From Isochrysis galbana (lineage: Eukaryota; Haptophyta; Isochrysidales; Isochrysidaceae), in contig CM030945.1 in NCBI GenBank assembly GCA_018136815.1, positions 37,811 through 101,810 on the forward strand: a DNA stretch of 64,000 bases, given 5' to 3'. The translations under genes and the position numbers were made by a program. Every line of letters starts with the position of its first letter. Position 1 is the first letter of the stretch. The notes beneath the pieces are model-generated. The model was not told the DNA's origin, made no database searches, and saw only the letters and a program-made list of their open reading frames with translations. Below, piece by piece: positions 42,044 through 52,850 of this stretch.

Positions 42044-42403
42044 CTACAAGCCCGTGACATCATAGTATTTATCGAGCGGAATATCGCGTATGGACATGGA
42101 CAACCAGTATTTATTGAGGTGGTCTGACAACACACCAGACTGTTGCTCCCCATACATCACACGCAAGCAAGAGAGAGAACACACCTCAGCATTCGTCCCC
42201 TCGTAGTCCTCGGCGTCGCTTCCGTCGTCGCTGGAGTTCTTTTCGTTCTCAAATGACGCATCCAGCTCCGGTACATCCTGAGGGCGCGGGGAGGGTGGGA
42301 GTAGGAGCTGACCGGAGCTGCCATCGCCCCCTCGTCCCTCGTCCTCATCTTCCACCATCTGCCGTGTCCGCTTCTTGGCGGCCGACCGGCCTGCGGGCGC
42401 CAT
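42044..42403 (-). CDS. Unknown acidic protein
   Basis: 119 residues starting MAPAGRSAAKKRTRQMVEDE. A basic start (KKRTR, possible nuclear signal) is followed by an acidic Ser/Asp/Glu stretch (ENEKNSSDDGSDAEDYEGTN) and a C-terminus ending SIRDIPLDKYYDVTGL. A GT right after TNAE (GTGTGTTCTC) could be a splice donor, in which case the last ~45 residues would differ. No family recognised. 41544-42043 holds only the Pth leader and unassigned sequence. Confidence 0.5.
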   Translation of the reverse strand: MAPAGRSAAKKRTRQMVEDEDEGRGGDGSSGQLLLPPSPRPQDVPELDASFENEKNSSDDGSDAEDYEGTNAEVCSLSCLRVMYGEQQSGVLSDHLNKYWLSMSIRDIPLDKYYDVTGL

Positions 42404-43177
42404 CGCGCCCAACTCCCACTCAGCACCCCACGCCCCACGCGCGCCGCGCCGCGCCGCGCGCCGCGACCCCAAATTTCGATTTATTTCGTTCAAAATGTTG
42501 GTTTCTATGTGGCCCCCAAAATTTGAATCGAGTTTCTCGAAACTCTGGCCGGGGCCAACAAGGGGCATAAAGTGTGTGCTGGAGTGCTGGAGGCGGACAG
42601 CGACACAGCGACAGGGTCGGCGACGAGTCGCCTTCAATATGTGGTCGATCATAATCGACCATGTGTGTGTTCGACCGAGGTCGACCATGAAACATGGGTG
42701 CGTGTACGTGACACAACACACATCACACCATGTCGTATTCGTTTCTACGTACTTCGTATAGGTATAGGTATAGGCATAGATAGGCATAGGCTATCATAGA
42801 CACACTTGGCACTTGGCACTTAACACTTAACACAAAACCAGGTTGTTCCGTTATACACCGTCATATGACACTTGCCATGGAACTGAGTATGATGTCATAC
42901 ATCTGATATCATATGATACTTACTCCAAACATCTACACTTATAAACCCGCCATTATATGATAAAAATCTTCTTACTTCTTATTCTTATATTCATATTCAG
43001 TACTTAGAAACGGATGCTGCATGCTGCATGCTGCTCGATGACTGACCATTTCAAGCTCCCACAGCGGCACCCCTGGAGCGTCTCCACATGGCGCCGCCCC
43101 CACTCCACGGCGGTGTGACACTCGTCATCGCCGTTGTCGCCGCTCGCCGCCGCCATCGTTGCTGCACATCAGGTTGG
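42404..43177. other. Intergenic, AT-rich palindromic stretch
   Basis: 42850-42990 is AT-rich with short palindromes (ATCATATGAT, GTCATATGAC). 43089-43177 encodes MAPPPLHGGVTLVIAVVAAR on the plus strand, which could be the 5' exon of the gene broken at 44059. Confidence 0.4.
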
Positions 43178-43592
43178 TGTCGCATTCGCGAATCGACACT
43201 CGTTAGGCTTCGCTCTTCTCTTCGTCGTTCGGTATTTATCGTTATAATTCTCTCGTTCTCGTTCTCGGTCAAAAGCTTCGCTTGGATGCATGGGATCGTG
43301 GGTTGTGGAGCGCCCTCTCTCTTTCTCTCGAAAAGAGAAGGGAAGTTTCCCCACCTTTCTTCCTCCCAGGTCCCAGGCGCTTCGCGAATAGGTTTAATTT
43401 GCTATCTCCACAGCGGTTCTTTATCTGCTTCTGGGGGCAATCAGGTTTAATTTGCGACCTCTTCGCATCTCCCCCTTAGGCACATCGCACTCCTTTCGTC
43501 TTATTTGGTAGGTCTCTTGGAATCTTGTGCGGCAGGATTGCCCCTAGGCGCCTTGCCTTCATTCGGTGCCAGTTTTGGCAAGAGAGGCCGCC
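43178..43592 (+). mobile_element. Retroelement leader E preceding a DNA methyltransferase ORF
   Basis: Starts TGTCGCATTCGCGAATCGAC and matches 24741-24350 inverted and 60151-60044 inverted. It carries two GGTTTAATTTGC blocks and GGCAGGATTGCCCCTAGGCG near its end, then the ATG at 43593. A repeated leader directly upstream of an intact-start ORF suggests that the methyltransferase is element-encoded. Confidence 0.65.
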
Positions 43593-44058
43593 ATGCTGCG
43601 CGTCGCCACCGACTGCTCGGGCATGGAGACGCCCATCACCGTCCTCCGCCGCCTCGGCCTCCCCCACCGCCACCTCTTCAGCTCCGACTCCAACCCGCGC
43701 TGCCGGCGCTACATCCGCGAGGGCTTCGCGCCCGAGGTCCTCTTCGAGAGCGTCTTCGAGCGGCCGCTCCGCTGGGCCGAGGCCGTAGACCTCTACGTGG
43801 CGGGGCCGCCGTGCACCGCCGCCAGCACGCTCAACGTCTCCAAGAGCGAGGCCGAGCGCGACGGCGCCTACGCGGTCGGCGACAACTGCTTCGACTTCAT
43901 CGCCACGACGCGCCCGGAGGCCTTCGTGGTCGAGAACGTGCCGCGCCTGCGCAACGTGCGCGGCGGCTCCGTGCTCCGCGGCTGGCTCGCGCGCTGCGCC
44001 GACGAGTACGACGTCGAGCTCCGCTGCCTCAACGCGCGCGACCACGGCTGCCCACGGC
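43593..44058 (+). pseudogene. Truncated cytosine-C5 DNA methyltransferase
   Basis: About 155 residues from the ATG. C5-methyltransferase motifs in order: motif I LRVATDCSGMETPITVLRRL, the acidic SDSNP loop, motif IV AVDLYVAGPPCTAAS with the catalytic Cys, motif VI PEAFVVENVPRLRNV (ENV), and motif VIII LRCLNARDHGCP. The sequence departs from the family exactly where PQxRxR should follow. The target-recognition domain and motifs IX-X are absent, so the copy is not functional unless a missed intron restores it. Very GC-rich. Cytosine methyltransferases carried by retrotransposons are known from dinoflagellates and charophytes; here the repeated upstream leader suggests the same. Confidence 0.75.
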
Positions 44059-44724
44059 ACCTTGTACAACTTCTTCAGCTCGGGCAAGCTGTCTGTCAAC
44101 GTGCGCATTGAAGCCGCCGACTTCAGGCTTCGCGACGTGCTCGTCCACGGCACGTTCGTGACCGAGGCGCACGTTGTTCACGCCGATGGCGCGCGGCTTT
44201 CCGCGTGGGCCAACCTTGTCGGCGCGCACAACTTTGGCGCACACCAGTACAACGCGACTGCGTGCAGCGCAGATGGCCACTTGCTGAGCAAGTTCACCGA
44301 CGTGTGGCTGCACACCTCACGCGAGTGCGGCGGTGTCAAGATTGAGCGGCACTACTCGTCCGTGCGCATTGCAGACGGCGAATGGGAAATCCGCATCACG
44401 TCGAGGCCAGTTTACGACTGGGTGGCGGGACCCAAGCATCGCTTTGACTTCAAGATCACGCCGCGTGTTCCAGTCGCCGCGCCGCCTCATGGCCTGCTTG
44501 GCCAAGGCTTTGTGGGAACGCGTCGCGACGGAGCGATCGACACTTATCCAGTCGCTGGAGAATTCACCACCGGTGCGATGGCAGAGGGCGCCATCGACGG
44601 AACAGCGGCCGACTACGAGGTCGACTCGCCCTTTAAGACGGCATGGACCTTCTCGCGCTTCGGCTACGCCGCGCACCAGGCAGCCATTCGCATGAATACG
44701 CTAACGGAAGCAAGTGCGTCGTAG
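44059..44724 (+). pseudogene. 3' part of an unknown secreted-type gene, fused to the methyltransferase
   Basis: Frame AAHGTLYNFFSSGKLSVNVR onward to a stop at 44722-44724; no own ATG at the junction. Motifs HGLLGQGFVGTRRDGAIDTY, GAMAEGAIDGTAADYEVDSP and AWTFSRFGYAAHQAAIRMNT look like a conserved C-terminal domain (HGLLGQ, EGxIxG, DYxVxSxF, FSRF), which I have seen in algal and plant secreted proteins but cannot name securely. It overlaps the methyltransferase frame by ~50 bp at the junction. Either an exon whose 5' part is at 43089 and was split by the element, or a chimeric deletion. Confidence 0.5.
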
Positions 44725-44879
44725 GCAGATAAGCCAAGGCGACGGCGTTCTCGTCGCGTACGTGGTGCTGCTCGGGCGGCTGCGCGCCCTTTTCCGACCG
44801 GGTACCAAATGAAGGCAAACGACCTCTCGTTTCCGTTATGGTGCGATTCCCCTTCTAGACGGGATCGCCGACAGATCGC

Positions 44880-45415
44880 CTTCTCATCGTCGTCCGTCGT
44901 TGTCTGGCCGGAGTGTTTGGGTTTGATTTCAGTCGAGTTATGTGAGAAAGTCGTGGGGCGAGAGTCGGGGTGTTTTCCTGGGTGTCGTTGTCCGTCGTCC
45001 TGTCGTCAGTCGTCATCCGTCGCTCTCGCTCTCGTCGTTCTCGCTCTCGTAACACTCATACCCAACAAACTCGCCTCGCCTCGCCAGCCCCTGCCATCAC
45101 AGCCCTCCTCTCACTCGCCCTCGCCTCTCGCCACTTGCTCGATGTCGTTCTCGCCGCCGTCCTCGCCCTCGCTCAAGCCCGCCTGCCCGCCTTCCTCTGC
45201 TGACGGGCCTCAGCCCGTCAGCACCTCCGAACTCGTCTCCTCCGCCGCGCCTGCCGCCGGCATGGCCCCTTCCTCATTGCCCTCAGGCCCTATGGGCCAC
45301 TCCAATTCGTCAGTTGGCGGCCATTGGTGGGGGGGGGGCTCGGAGCTCGGAGCTGGGAGCGCCGGTATTTCCCGCGCCCGAACTTGTACTAGTACAACTA
45401 AAACTAGTTGAATTG
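44880..45415 (+). mobile_element. Retroelement leader with MSFSPPSSPS-type ORF start
   Basis: TCGTCGTTCTCGCTCTCGTA leader like 19830-19986, then the ATG at 45142, MSFSPPSSPSLKPACPPSSA, which aligns with MSAPSSRS starts at 5558, 19987 and 53810 (minus). Homology to the others ends near TCCAATTCGTCAG (about 45313). After it come Rep-A-like GC-rich sequence and unrelated DNA. Fragment only. Confidence 0.5.
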
Positions 45416-46018
45416 TAGCCTCTAGTCTTGTAATATGACACTCAGTATCAGGTCTAGAGCAACTAATACTGAGATATCATATATGATATATGATATCATA
45501 AATGATAGTAGTATGACAGAACAACCAGGACACAAAATGTTAGTGGGCGGAAGGGGGGGGGCACCAAGTGTTCAGCGAGTCGGACAGGGGTGAACAACCA
45601 GTGTTTATGTGTCCCGGACGAAAGGGGGGGGGGGGGGCGGAGGCAGAAGGTGTTGGTGCCGGACGGACGCAAATACTATTAGAGCATGTAGGAGTATGTC
45701 ATGGACTTGTACTCTCTACGAGTACTTTCCTCGCAGAGAGTGGACTGTAGGGAGGTTATTTTAGTGCCCACTCTGAGGGTGCTGTCCCTGTGCGACCCCG
45801 CTTCCCTCCCTCTCTTCCCCTTCCGTCTCTGCCTCAGCCTCTCCCTGCCCCTCTGTCCCTGTCTCTCTCCGCTCCCATCTGCCTCCCCCTCCCCCTCTTC
45901 CTCCTCCGCCTCCTGCCCGCCCCTCGCCTCTCCATCTCTTCCGACTCTCCTCCCCTGTGTTGCACCTCTTCACGCTGCTGAACGCCTGCGGCACGAGCGC
46001 GCCGTTGCTGCTCCGCCC
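45416..46018. other. Intergenic and pyrimidine-rich leader
   Basis: 45470-45510 is AT-rich with overlapping ATATGATATATGATATCAT palindromes. G runs occur at 45548-45560 and 45627-45638. 45790-45960 is a pyrimidine-rich tract leading into the galactosyltransferase gene; an in-frame ATG at 45701 would give a hydrophobic CT-encoded N-terminus and may be the real start. Confidence 0.5.
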
Positions 46019-49000
46019 ATGGGTCCGGCCGCTATGCACGTCGTCTTTACAGCCGAGTGCAACAACCCGCAGTTTGACTGGTTTTCTCTCGGCGTCTTCG
46101 AGTCGTTCCGAGCAAGTGCGACACGCCATACCTCTCAAAAGCGCCGCACTTTCCCCGCGCGGCCCAGCCACAGCGTATGCAGGCAGAAAGAGCGAGAAAG
46201 GCTGTCAATGTGACCATGCGACTCATACTGTGCGCGGCTCGAAGGAGCGCAGGTGCCGCGCTCACGTGCTATTCAGCTTGCTGCGTGCAGGTGGCTTCCA
46301 CGGTAACATCACCCGGCTGCTGGCATGCGACCCGGAAGATCTGCGCACGTACAGAGGCATGGAGATTGGCAAAGGAATAGGGAGAACATTTGTCCATCCC
46401 AATTACAGGTCTACGCATTCAGACAACCACAGCTCCATATCAGTCCATCACTTTGCTTTCTCCCCGTGAGTGGTCTGGGTCAGAAATTGACATGCCCGAA
46501 ACAGCTATGCGCACGACGCCATGTAGGCACAATCCTCTCAACAATGACACGTCAGCTTCATACAACAAGCCCGCATCGGTGTGCAGCTTGCAAGCATCCT
46601 CTGCCATGTGTCTCTTCATGGACTCAGCTCGTTGAATAGTCGCTTGTGCGTCAAGCAGGAAACCCAAAGTTGGGCTTTGTACTCGCCCATATAACACTCT
46701 CTTCTCATCATAGGATAGCCACTGCCATCTCCGGCCGCAGGTCATGCATTTTTCGCAAGAAGCCGATTTCACAGAAGACTTCGTCCTGTTTATTGACGCA
46801 GACATGCTGCTCGTGAAGCCCATCGATGTCAGTGAGATTGGCGCAAGGTGTGAATTCAAGGGGGCGCTATCCTGTCCTACAGATCTAAGGTCTTGTTCTT
46901 GTTGCTGTTCGGAAGTGCTTCTAAAGCCTTCACATAGTATCTTCCTCCCGGCCGCTCGGAGGAGCCCATTCTTGAGCAATTCCCGTTAGCCTTCTCCGCC
47001 AACCGCCTATCATGCTGTGGATGTTCGTAGGAAGGGAATTGTGGTCTCTGAGGAGGTCCAATACATGATTGGCACAAATAATGGGCTGGCGGATGCCTTT
47101 CTGCCACCGGAAGCAGCTCGAAGGGCCACGTGCGTTTTGGCACATGGCTTGGGTCTCCCTTCACATTCCTCATGAATCCTCCGCTTTTCCGCCGCCCACA
47201 ACGCTACATCGTCGCTCTACGTGCAGGCATACTTGCGTTGCTCGCCGCCCTCGCCGCTACATCATCGCCGTATGCGCATCGTTTTTTGCAGGAGGGCAAA
47301 ATGGCCGCCTTGGACAGCTGTTGACCTCCTCACAACTTGGCATCCTTCCCTTGTGCACGTAGACCGGTTGGCTGGTACCACATCTTCCATCGTGACGACC
47401 TGAAAGTGATTGCTCCGCGATGGCTTCACTATTGTGGGCGTGTGCGCACTGAGCCACATCGGTACTGGAAGCTCGATGGTGTTGGCATAGACATCCCAAC
47501 CGGGGACGCTTACGTGAAGAGGGGACAGGTGAGGCGAAATGTATTCGGAGAGGCGGCGAGCATGCTCGCGTGGATACGTCGGTCCAGTCGGCCGTCTTGG
47601 GATCACGTGTCCTGCGCACGGACTGGCGGTGCTCCTCGTGAAGACGAGCGATCGTTAGCAAATCTTGATTGATGCGTTTCCCGCTTCCCTACGCACTTGA
47701 TGTGATCCCCACATTAGGCGCCCTGGATCGCGGAAATGTATGGCTATTCATTTGCGGCCGCCGAGGTGGGCGTTGAGCACCGTGTCACTCATGGAATAGT
47801 TGCCTACCCCAGTGAGCTGCCATGGAGTGGCCAGGTGCGGCTCAAATACGTGTCACCATCGAGAGTGACTTGGCTTGGAACTAGAAACGCACGTATAACC
47901 ATCGGCGCACGGGTTCATGCATACGATCGAGCTTCCGGGGTACTGGACTCGAATACACTATGATGTAGCTCATGATTGGCATTCCACACGCTGCTCCAGG
48001 ACCCCTTCATCTTGCACTATGGTATCGACTTCAATATTGGCCCCGATTACAACTGGAACAAAATGGTCTTCAAACAGCTAGACGTTCTATCTTGTCGCCG
48101 TCGTTTCTTTGGGCCGCCGCCGAAGCCGAGGAATCGGCGCGAAAGCGCAGGTGCGCACGTCGTCAATATCCTCAACCGCGCATTCTGTGACTTCTACTCT
48201 CAGAATTGCGATGGCCAGAACCGCATGGTGTGCCCTCCCTCTGAGCGGCCGCCGCCAGGGCACAACGAGTGCGATGATAACGCAGGTGCGTGCTCGGCGG
48301 CCCAGCTGTCGCAAGACCGCTTTGGCTGGGCCCTGTGTGCATGCCCAACTACCGCAGATGTCGCTGTGCATCACAAGCAAATGCGGACGGGGTGTGGAGC
48401 TTTTCCTCGACAGAGCGATTTCTCATTTCTTCGGTGCCGTTGCCCAGCTATTTTGCTGTGTGCCACCTCGTAGAGGTTCCTAGTCCTACGTGGTCCACTC
48501 ACCTCTATTCGCATGCGCACAGGCAACTGTTGGGCGTGGGCGATCGACAACCAGTGCGAGGAAAATCCAAAGTTCATGAGCACCACTTGCCGCCGCTCTT
48601 GTAATCTTTGTGCAGATCAACGTTCGGCCGACGATGCAACTAGCTCTCCGCGAAACATTGGTACATCGGACGGCATCGCTCTAGAAGTTCACGGCGGCCC
48701 AGATGAGGCCAACGTGGAAGCGGACAATCTTACTAGCCCAGCATTGAGGGGTATAGAATCGGCAGTGGCTGACTTGGAATCTCTGCGTGGCCTCCAGCGC
48801 GGCGCCGAGAGATTATCCGCCTCTCTGCCTGTTGAAGAGATGGAGACCGTCAGCCTTCCACCACCACCACCACCAGACTCCCTTGCGGATGTTGCAGTAG
48901 GTGCGGATAGTCTAGCACCCGGCACGGACGGGCCGTTGGCAGGCATCAAAGAACGGGATGTCATGATGGGAATAGACAGTGAAGAGGCGCAGCAAAAGGC

Positions 49001-49487
49001 GATTACAAACATGAATGGGCGCGGCAGCACACGAGCGCTTCCTTTGGAACCTCTAGATAAACGTCAAGGCGTGCTGAGCTTTGGCGCGTTTGGCGCCAAA
49101 GATGATCGATCATCCACATGGACGGCAAGGGTATCTGATTTGTTCGATCCCATATGGACTCACGCGCCATCATCTCAAGGCAGGCTCGACCCACGTTTTC
49201 TTCCCAGGCGCACCACGAGTCGCATTGTCCGTTCCATCGCTCCTGATGTTGCGCCTTTCATGACCGGTCGCCGCACCTTTGTGCGCGCGGAAGGCGTGCT
49301 TCCGCATAATGAACTCCTTGGTACAGAAGGGGGAGTCCGCGCTCTCTATGTAGTCTCCTTGCTGCCGTGGCTATTTGTGGGCGTGCTTTGTTGCGGATCC
49401 GTCGCTTGCCGCGAAAGATTGCGGCGTATTCGCCGACGAAAGCGACTGATGCATCTCCTCGACTCACGAGTTGCTTCAAAGCTGTAG
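46019..49487 (+). CDS. Peptidyl-serine O-galactosyltransferase-like protein with ShK domain
   Basis: Eight GT-AG exons in phase: 46019-46115, 46291-46408, 46719-46847, 47031-47129, 47363-47528, 47718-47834, 48000-48285, 48523-49487; 658 residues. Plant SERGT1-type motifs appear in order: MHVVFTAECNNPQFDWFSLG, FRASGFHGNITRLLACDP, TYRGMEIG, DFVLFIDADMLLVKPID (DxD), YMIGTNNGLADAFL, VGWYHIFHRDDLKVIAPRWL, APWIAEMYGYSFAAAEVGV and FILHYGIDFNIG. After exon 7 a ShK domain (ECDDNAGNCWAWAIDNQCEE, then NPKFM, CRRSCNLC) bridges exons 7-8. A transmembrane helix (LYVVSLLPWLFVGVLCCGSV) lies near the C-terminus with a basic tail. An ER/Golgi enzyme of hydroxyproline-rich glycoprotein modification. The start is uncertain (see upstream tract); the exon 2-3 junction is the weak one. 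Confidence 0.85.
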
Positions 49488-49737
49488 TTCGACACGCAAT
49501 GCGTCTCAGCGCGCATATTGGAGGAAACAAAAATCTTACGTGACGAGCGGCTGCGCAACGGGCTGACTACGCGCATGCGCACGGCGCACGGTTGGCGCGC
49601 ATACCGCTGCGGCTCCTTACACTGGTGTGGTGACGAACGGTCGGGGCCGACGCGACAAGCAATGAACGCGAAGAGGTTTTGATGTGAAGCGGCCTGACGC
49701 GGCCACAGTATTAGCTAGTGTACCTACTACGTAGTAT

Positions 49738-50534
49738 ACATCGCATAGCGATATTAATTAATTTCTTAATAGTCTCACCGCACACGCGGCCGTGGACCCT
49801 CTACTTTCTACTCACGCAGCAAAACTTTCTATACCCCCACTCCGCCGGCCCTTTCCCCCCCGCCATCAGGCGACTCCCCCCGTGCACTACTAGGGGGATA
49901 GGGGAAAAGGGCTTAGATATGGTCGGTGCCCCCCCCCCCCCCCCCCGGTGATCCGTTCTCCCCTTCTCCTCCTACGCCTACCGGGCTGGCGGCGTCCTAA
50001 GTCCCGACTTCTCCTGTAAACAGGTGCGGGACTTACATATTTTTCGGTGGGCGGAGCTCTCGCTCCGCCCACCCCCTTCTCCGCGCTCCCTCTCCTCTCT
50101 CCTGCGGCACGCGCGATGGCGTGCCTGCGCCAGGCCTGCAGCTGCTTGCTGGCGACCCCTGGAGGCTCCTGGAGGCCAGCTCAGCGGGCAGAGGAGGCTG
50201 GGGCTGGGCCTTGGCCTCCCCTGCCTCTCCCTCGCTGGCGCTCCTGAGCCTCTGGGGCCCCCAGTCTGCACCTGTCTGCCTGTCGAACAGGGGGGGAGGG
50301 GGGGTTGGAGCGATGGGATGGCCACGAGGGGCCAGGACGAGCGAGCGATCCAGGCGTGCCTGTCAGTGGGAGAGTGGGTCAGCAGGGCAGTGGCCTCCTG
50401 GCAAGCCATCAGGCATGCCAGGAGGATGGGTGGTTCCTCCCTCACGGCAGGGGAGGAGTGGAGAGAGAGGGGGGCTCGTGCCCCCCCATGGGCGAACCAA
50501 GTATAAACTTAGTAGACATCGCATAGCGATATTA
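49738..50534 (-). mobile_element. Rep-A retroposon with 19 bp TSD
   Basis: Element 49757-50515, flanked by ACATCGCATAGCGATATTA at 49738-49756 and 50516-50534. On the minus strand it starts CTAAGTTTATACTTGGTTCG (50512) and ends GTGCGGTGAGACTATTAAGA then AAT-rich (49757). The middle has the CTCCCTCGCTGGCGCTC-type block common to Rep-A. A C run interrupts it at 49931-49947. Its 3' end is the subtype found at 6035, not that of 4401. Confidence 0.9.
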
Positions 50535-50873
50535 AAAAATAATGGTTATATCCTAGGTAGGGGTAGGCGGTTATGTCCCGTTTTTTCTGCCCAAATGTCC
50601 CAAAAAAGTGTCTCGGGACATCCAAATTTTGCACCCAAATGTCCCATGAAATGTCCATTAGACATGCCTAAATGTCTAGTCGCGCACTTATGTAGCTGCC
50701 ACCCCGCCCTCCCGGAAGGCCGGAGGGCAGCCATTGCTATTGCTATTGCTCGCCCGTGGTGTAGATAGTAAACATTGTAGCATGTATTGTGTATTTGTAT
50801 TGTAGTATAGTGTATAGTATTATTTCATAGGCTCGTACACATACACATCTACACACATCTCACGCCTCACACC
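50535..50873. other. Intergenic
   Basis: 50575-50690 contains AAATGTCCC several times plus an inverted GGGACATCC. No gene recognised. Confidence 0.4.
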
Positions 50874-52008
50874 TCACACACGCTCACACATTAGCACGCG
50901 GTCATTCTTCGTTGCGGCGCGCATGCGGTTGTAGCGCAACATCACAGACGCCTGCGTCGACCGCAGCGGCTCGTCTGACGGAGCGGTGGATGGCACCGCG
51001 GCGTTCGAGGGGTCTAGCGGAGGCTCGGAGGAGCCGCCGGATCCGACGAAGTGGACCCCTTGTGGGCCAAAGGAAGTTCCCGCTGCTCCCGTGGACAGAG
51101 AGGGAGCGGGATTGTGAGAGGGCGCGGTCGTAGGCGCCAAGACGGAATTTGTGCTTGTCGAACACGCGATGACTACAGGCTCATAGGCAGAGGGCCGTTC
51201 GATCGAGCCGGCAGCTGACGCGGTCGTAGATATAAATAAAATAAAATAATTAATGTTATATCCTAGCCAACCCCACTAGCTAATTGGACACAACTTTTCC
51301 GTCCCGGAATCCCGCCATGCCTGACGAGCCAGGTGTCCGAGTGCTACCGGGGGGAGGGGGCACCGCCCCCTCCCCCCGATATTCGTCCTCCCACATGGGT
51401 TGTGAGAGTGCTCCTTCCCTGCTCACTTTCAGGGACGTGAGATCTAGTTCGCGGATGTTGTTTAGCGCCTGTTTCCAGAACGCAGGGAGTTTGCTTTTGC
51501 CCGCTATTCCGTCGGTAAGTCTGTTTGCGGGGATTGTCGAAAGAACCGCTGCTCTTCCCAGGTTCGTGCGGCAGAACCAAGCGTCTAGCACTTGTTTCCA
51601 TTGTGCTTGGCGTGCGTCCAGGTAGTTCAGGATCCATTTGGCCTGTAGTGCTTTAACATGGTTACCCCAGTCTAGCAGACCCAGCCCCAGGTGGGAGGGG
51701 GAGGAGGGGCTGGTCAGAGGGATGGGCTGGCCACGACAGGCCAGGGCGGGCGAATCAGGCGTGCCTGTGGGGAGAGGAATGGGTCAGCATGGCAGTGTGC
51801 TCCTGGCAAGCCATCAGGCATGCCAGGAGAGTGGGTGGTTCCTCCCCCATGGCGGGGGAGGAGTGGAGAGAGGGGGGGGCTCGTGCCCCGCCATGAGTGA
51901 ACCAAGTATAAACTTAGTTGACGCGGTCGTAGAAGGATCGTTGATTGTTGCTTGCGGGAAGATGTCTGAGAGGTCATAGTAGGAGTCGGGTCTGACAGTG
52001 TCTACCAT
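50874..52008 (-). pseudogene. Small ORF split by a Rep-A insertion
   Basis: The 5' part runs from the ATG at 52008 (MVDTVRPDSYYDLSDIFPQA) for exactly 30 codons to the end of the target repeat at 51919. The 3' part continues from 51215 to the stop at 50874 (114 codons with stop), ending NRMRAATKNDRVLMCERV. Leaving out the element and one 15 bp target repeat gives one uninterrupted 143-codon frame. The protein is Ser/Thr/Pro-rich with no family I recognise; it could be a host gene or a retroelement gag start. Confidence 0.6.
51231..51918 (-). mobile_element. Rep-A retroposon with 15 bp TSD inside an ORF
   Basis: Flanked by TGACGCGGTCGTAGA (51216-51230, 51919-51933). On the minus strand the 5' end is ACTAAGTTTATACTTGGTTC and the 3' end GGATATAACATTAATTATTT followed by an A/T tail. 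The central 51410-51640 part is unlike other copies, so the family has variable middles. Confidence 0.92.
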
Positions 52009-52789
52009 CGAGCGCTACGAGCGACGAGGTGGACTGAAGGCCGAAGGATTGTGACGCGTGGCGTCGGAGAGTAGGGGCGAGGCTAGCTAGCGAGCTAGTG
52101 GCAGAGAGAGGATGAGAATGAGAGCTATTTAGGTCCGAGGTAGACACGGGAGGCTACAACGTTAGGTCCCAAAAAGATTCGGACACAGAACCACACACAC
52201 TAAACCAAACGGGTCGAAAACTAACCACACCTGGACGGACGGCCAAGCGTCGGCACCGGGCAATTCAGCAACGCGCAGACATGCGACAGAGAGGTCGGCA
52301 CAACGAGGACAGACCTCGCTGGGGAGCTATGACCGAGACACGGAGAGAAGACAAAAGACAGTCACGGAACGTTTGATGACATCGAGAGAAAGTAAGAGAA
52401 GAGGCGGTATACCAATCGACGAGACCTTGAGGCTTAAAATAACCCACAGGTTAAAAGTAAAAGCCTGCCATTGTATGGAATACGACAGTCATGCGTCATG
52501 CGTACGATGGTCAACGTCGAAAACAACGACGCAATACATAACAATAAGCGCGCGCACAACCCGGCAACACAAACACTAGCCAGACAAAAGGCCTGCCCGG
52601 ACTTCATACTCCGAACCGGGCCCAAGGTAGTGCACCTAGGCCGGACACCCGAAACCGAACAAAACGGGAATGATGGGGGGAAGGGAAAGAGAAAGATATG
52701 GAGCGAGGGGGAATAAGGGTGGTTTCAATATGGAGAACCTAGTCGGTAGTCGGTGTTTTAGCCCCGAATCTTCAGATTTTTTGGGTTTT
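52009..52789. other. Unassigned sequence upstream of the split ORF
   Basis: No gene recognised. 52751-52785 holds the dispersed AATCTTCAGAT motif. Could be the leader of an element whose ORF is at 50874-52008. Confidence 0.35.
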
Positions 52790-52850
52790 TTACCTTTGCG
52801 CACAGCACTCTAGCGAGCAGTGGCGAGACAATCGTCCAATATGAGCGACC

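Noticed and set aside
43505..44161. Overlapping frames on both strands across the methyltransferase
   Set aside because: GC-rich shadows; only the frame from 43593 shows family motifs.
51231..51918. Rep-A as an introner-type intron
   Set aside because: The element has no GT...AG at its borders in the ORF's orientation and carries a 15 bp target repeat, so it is an insertion, not a spliced intron.
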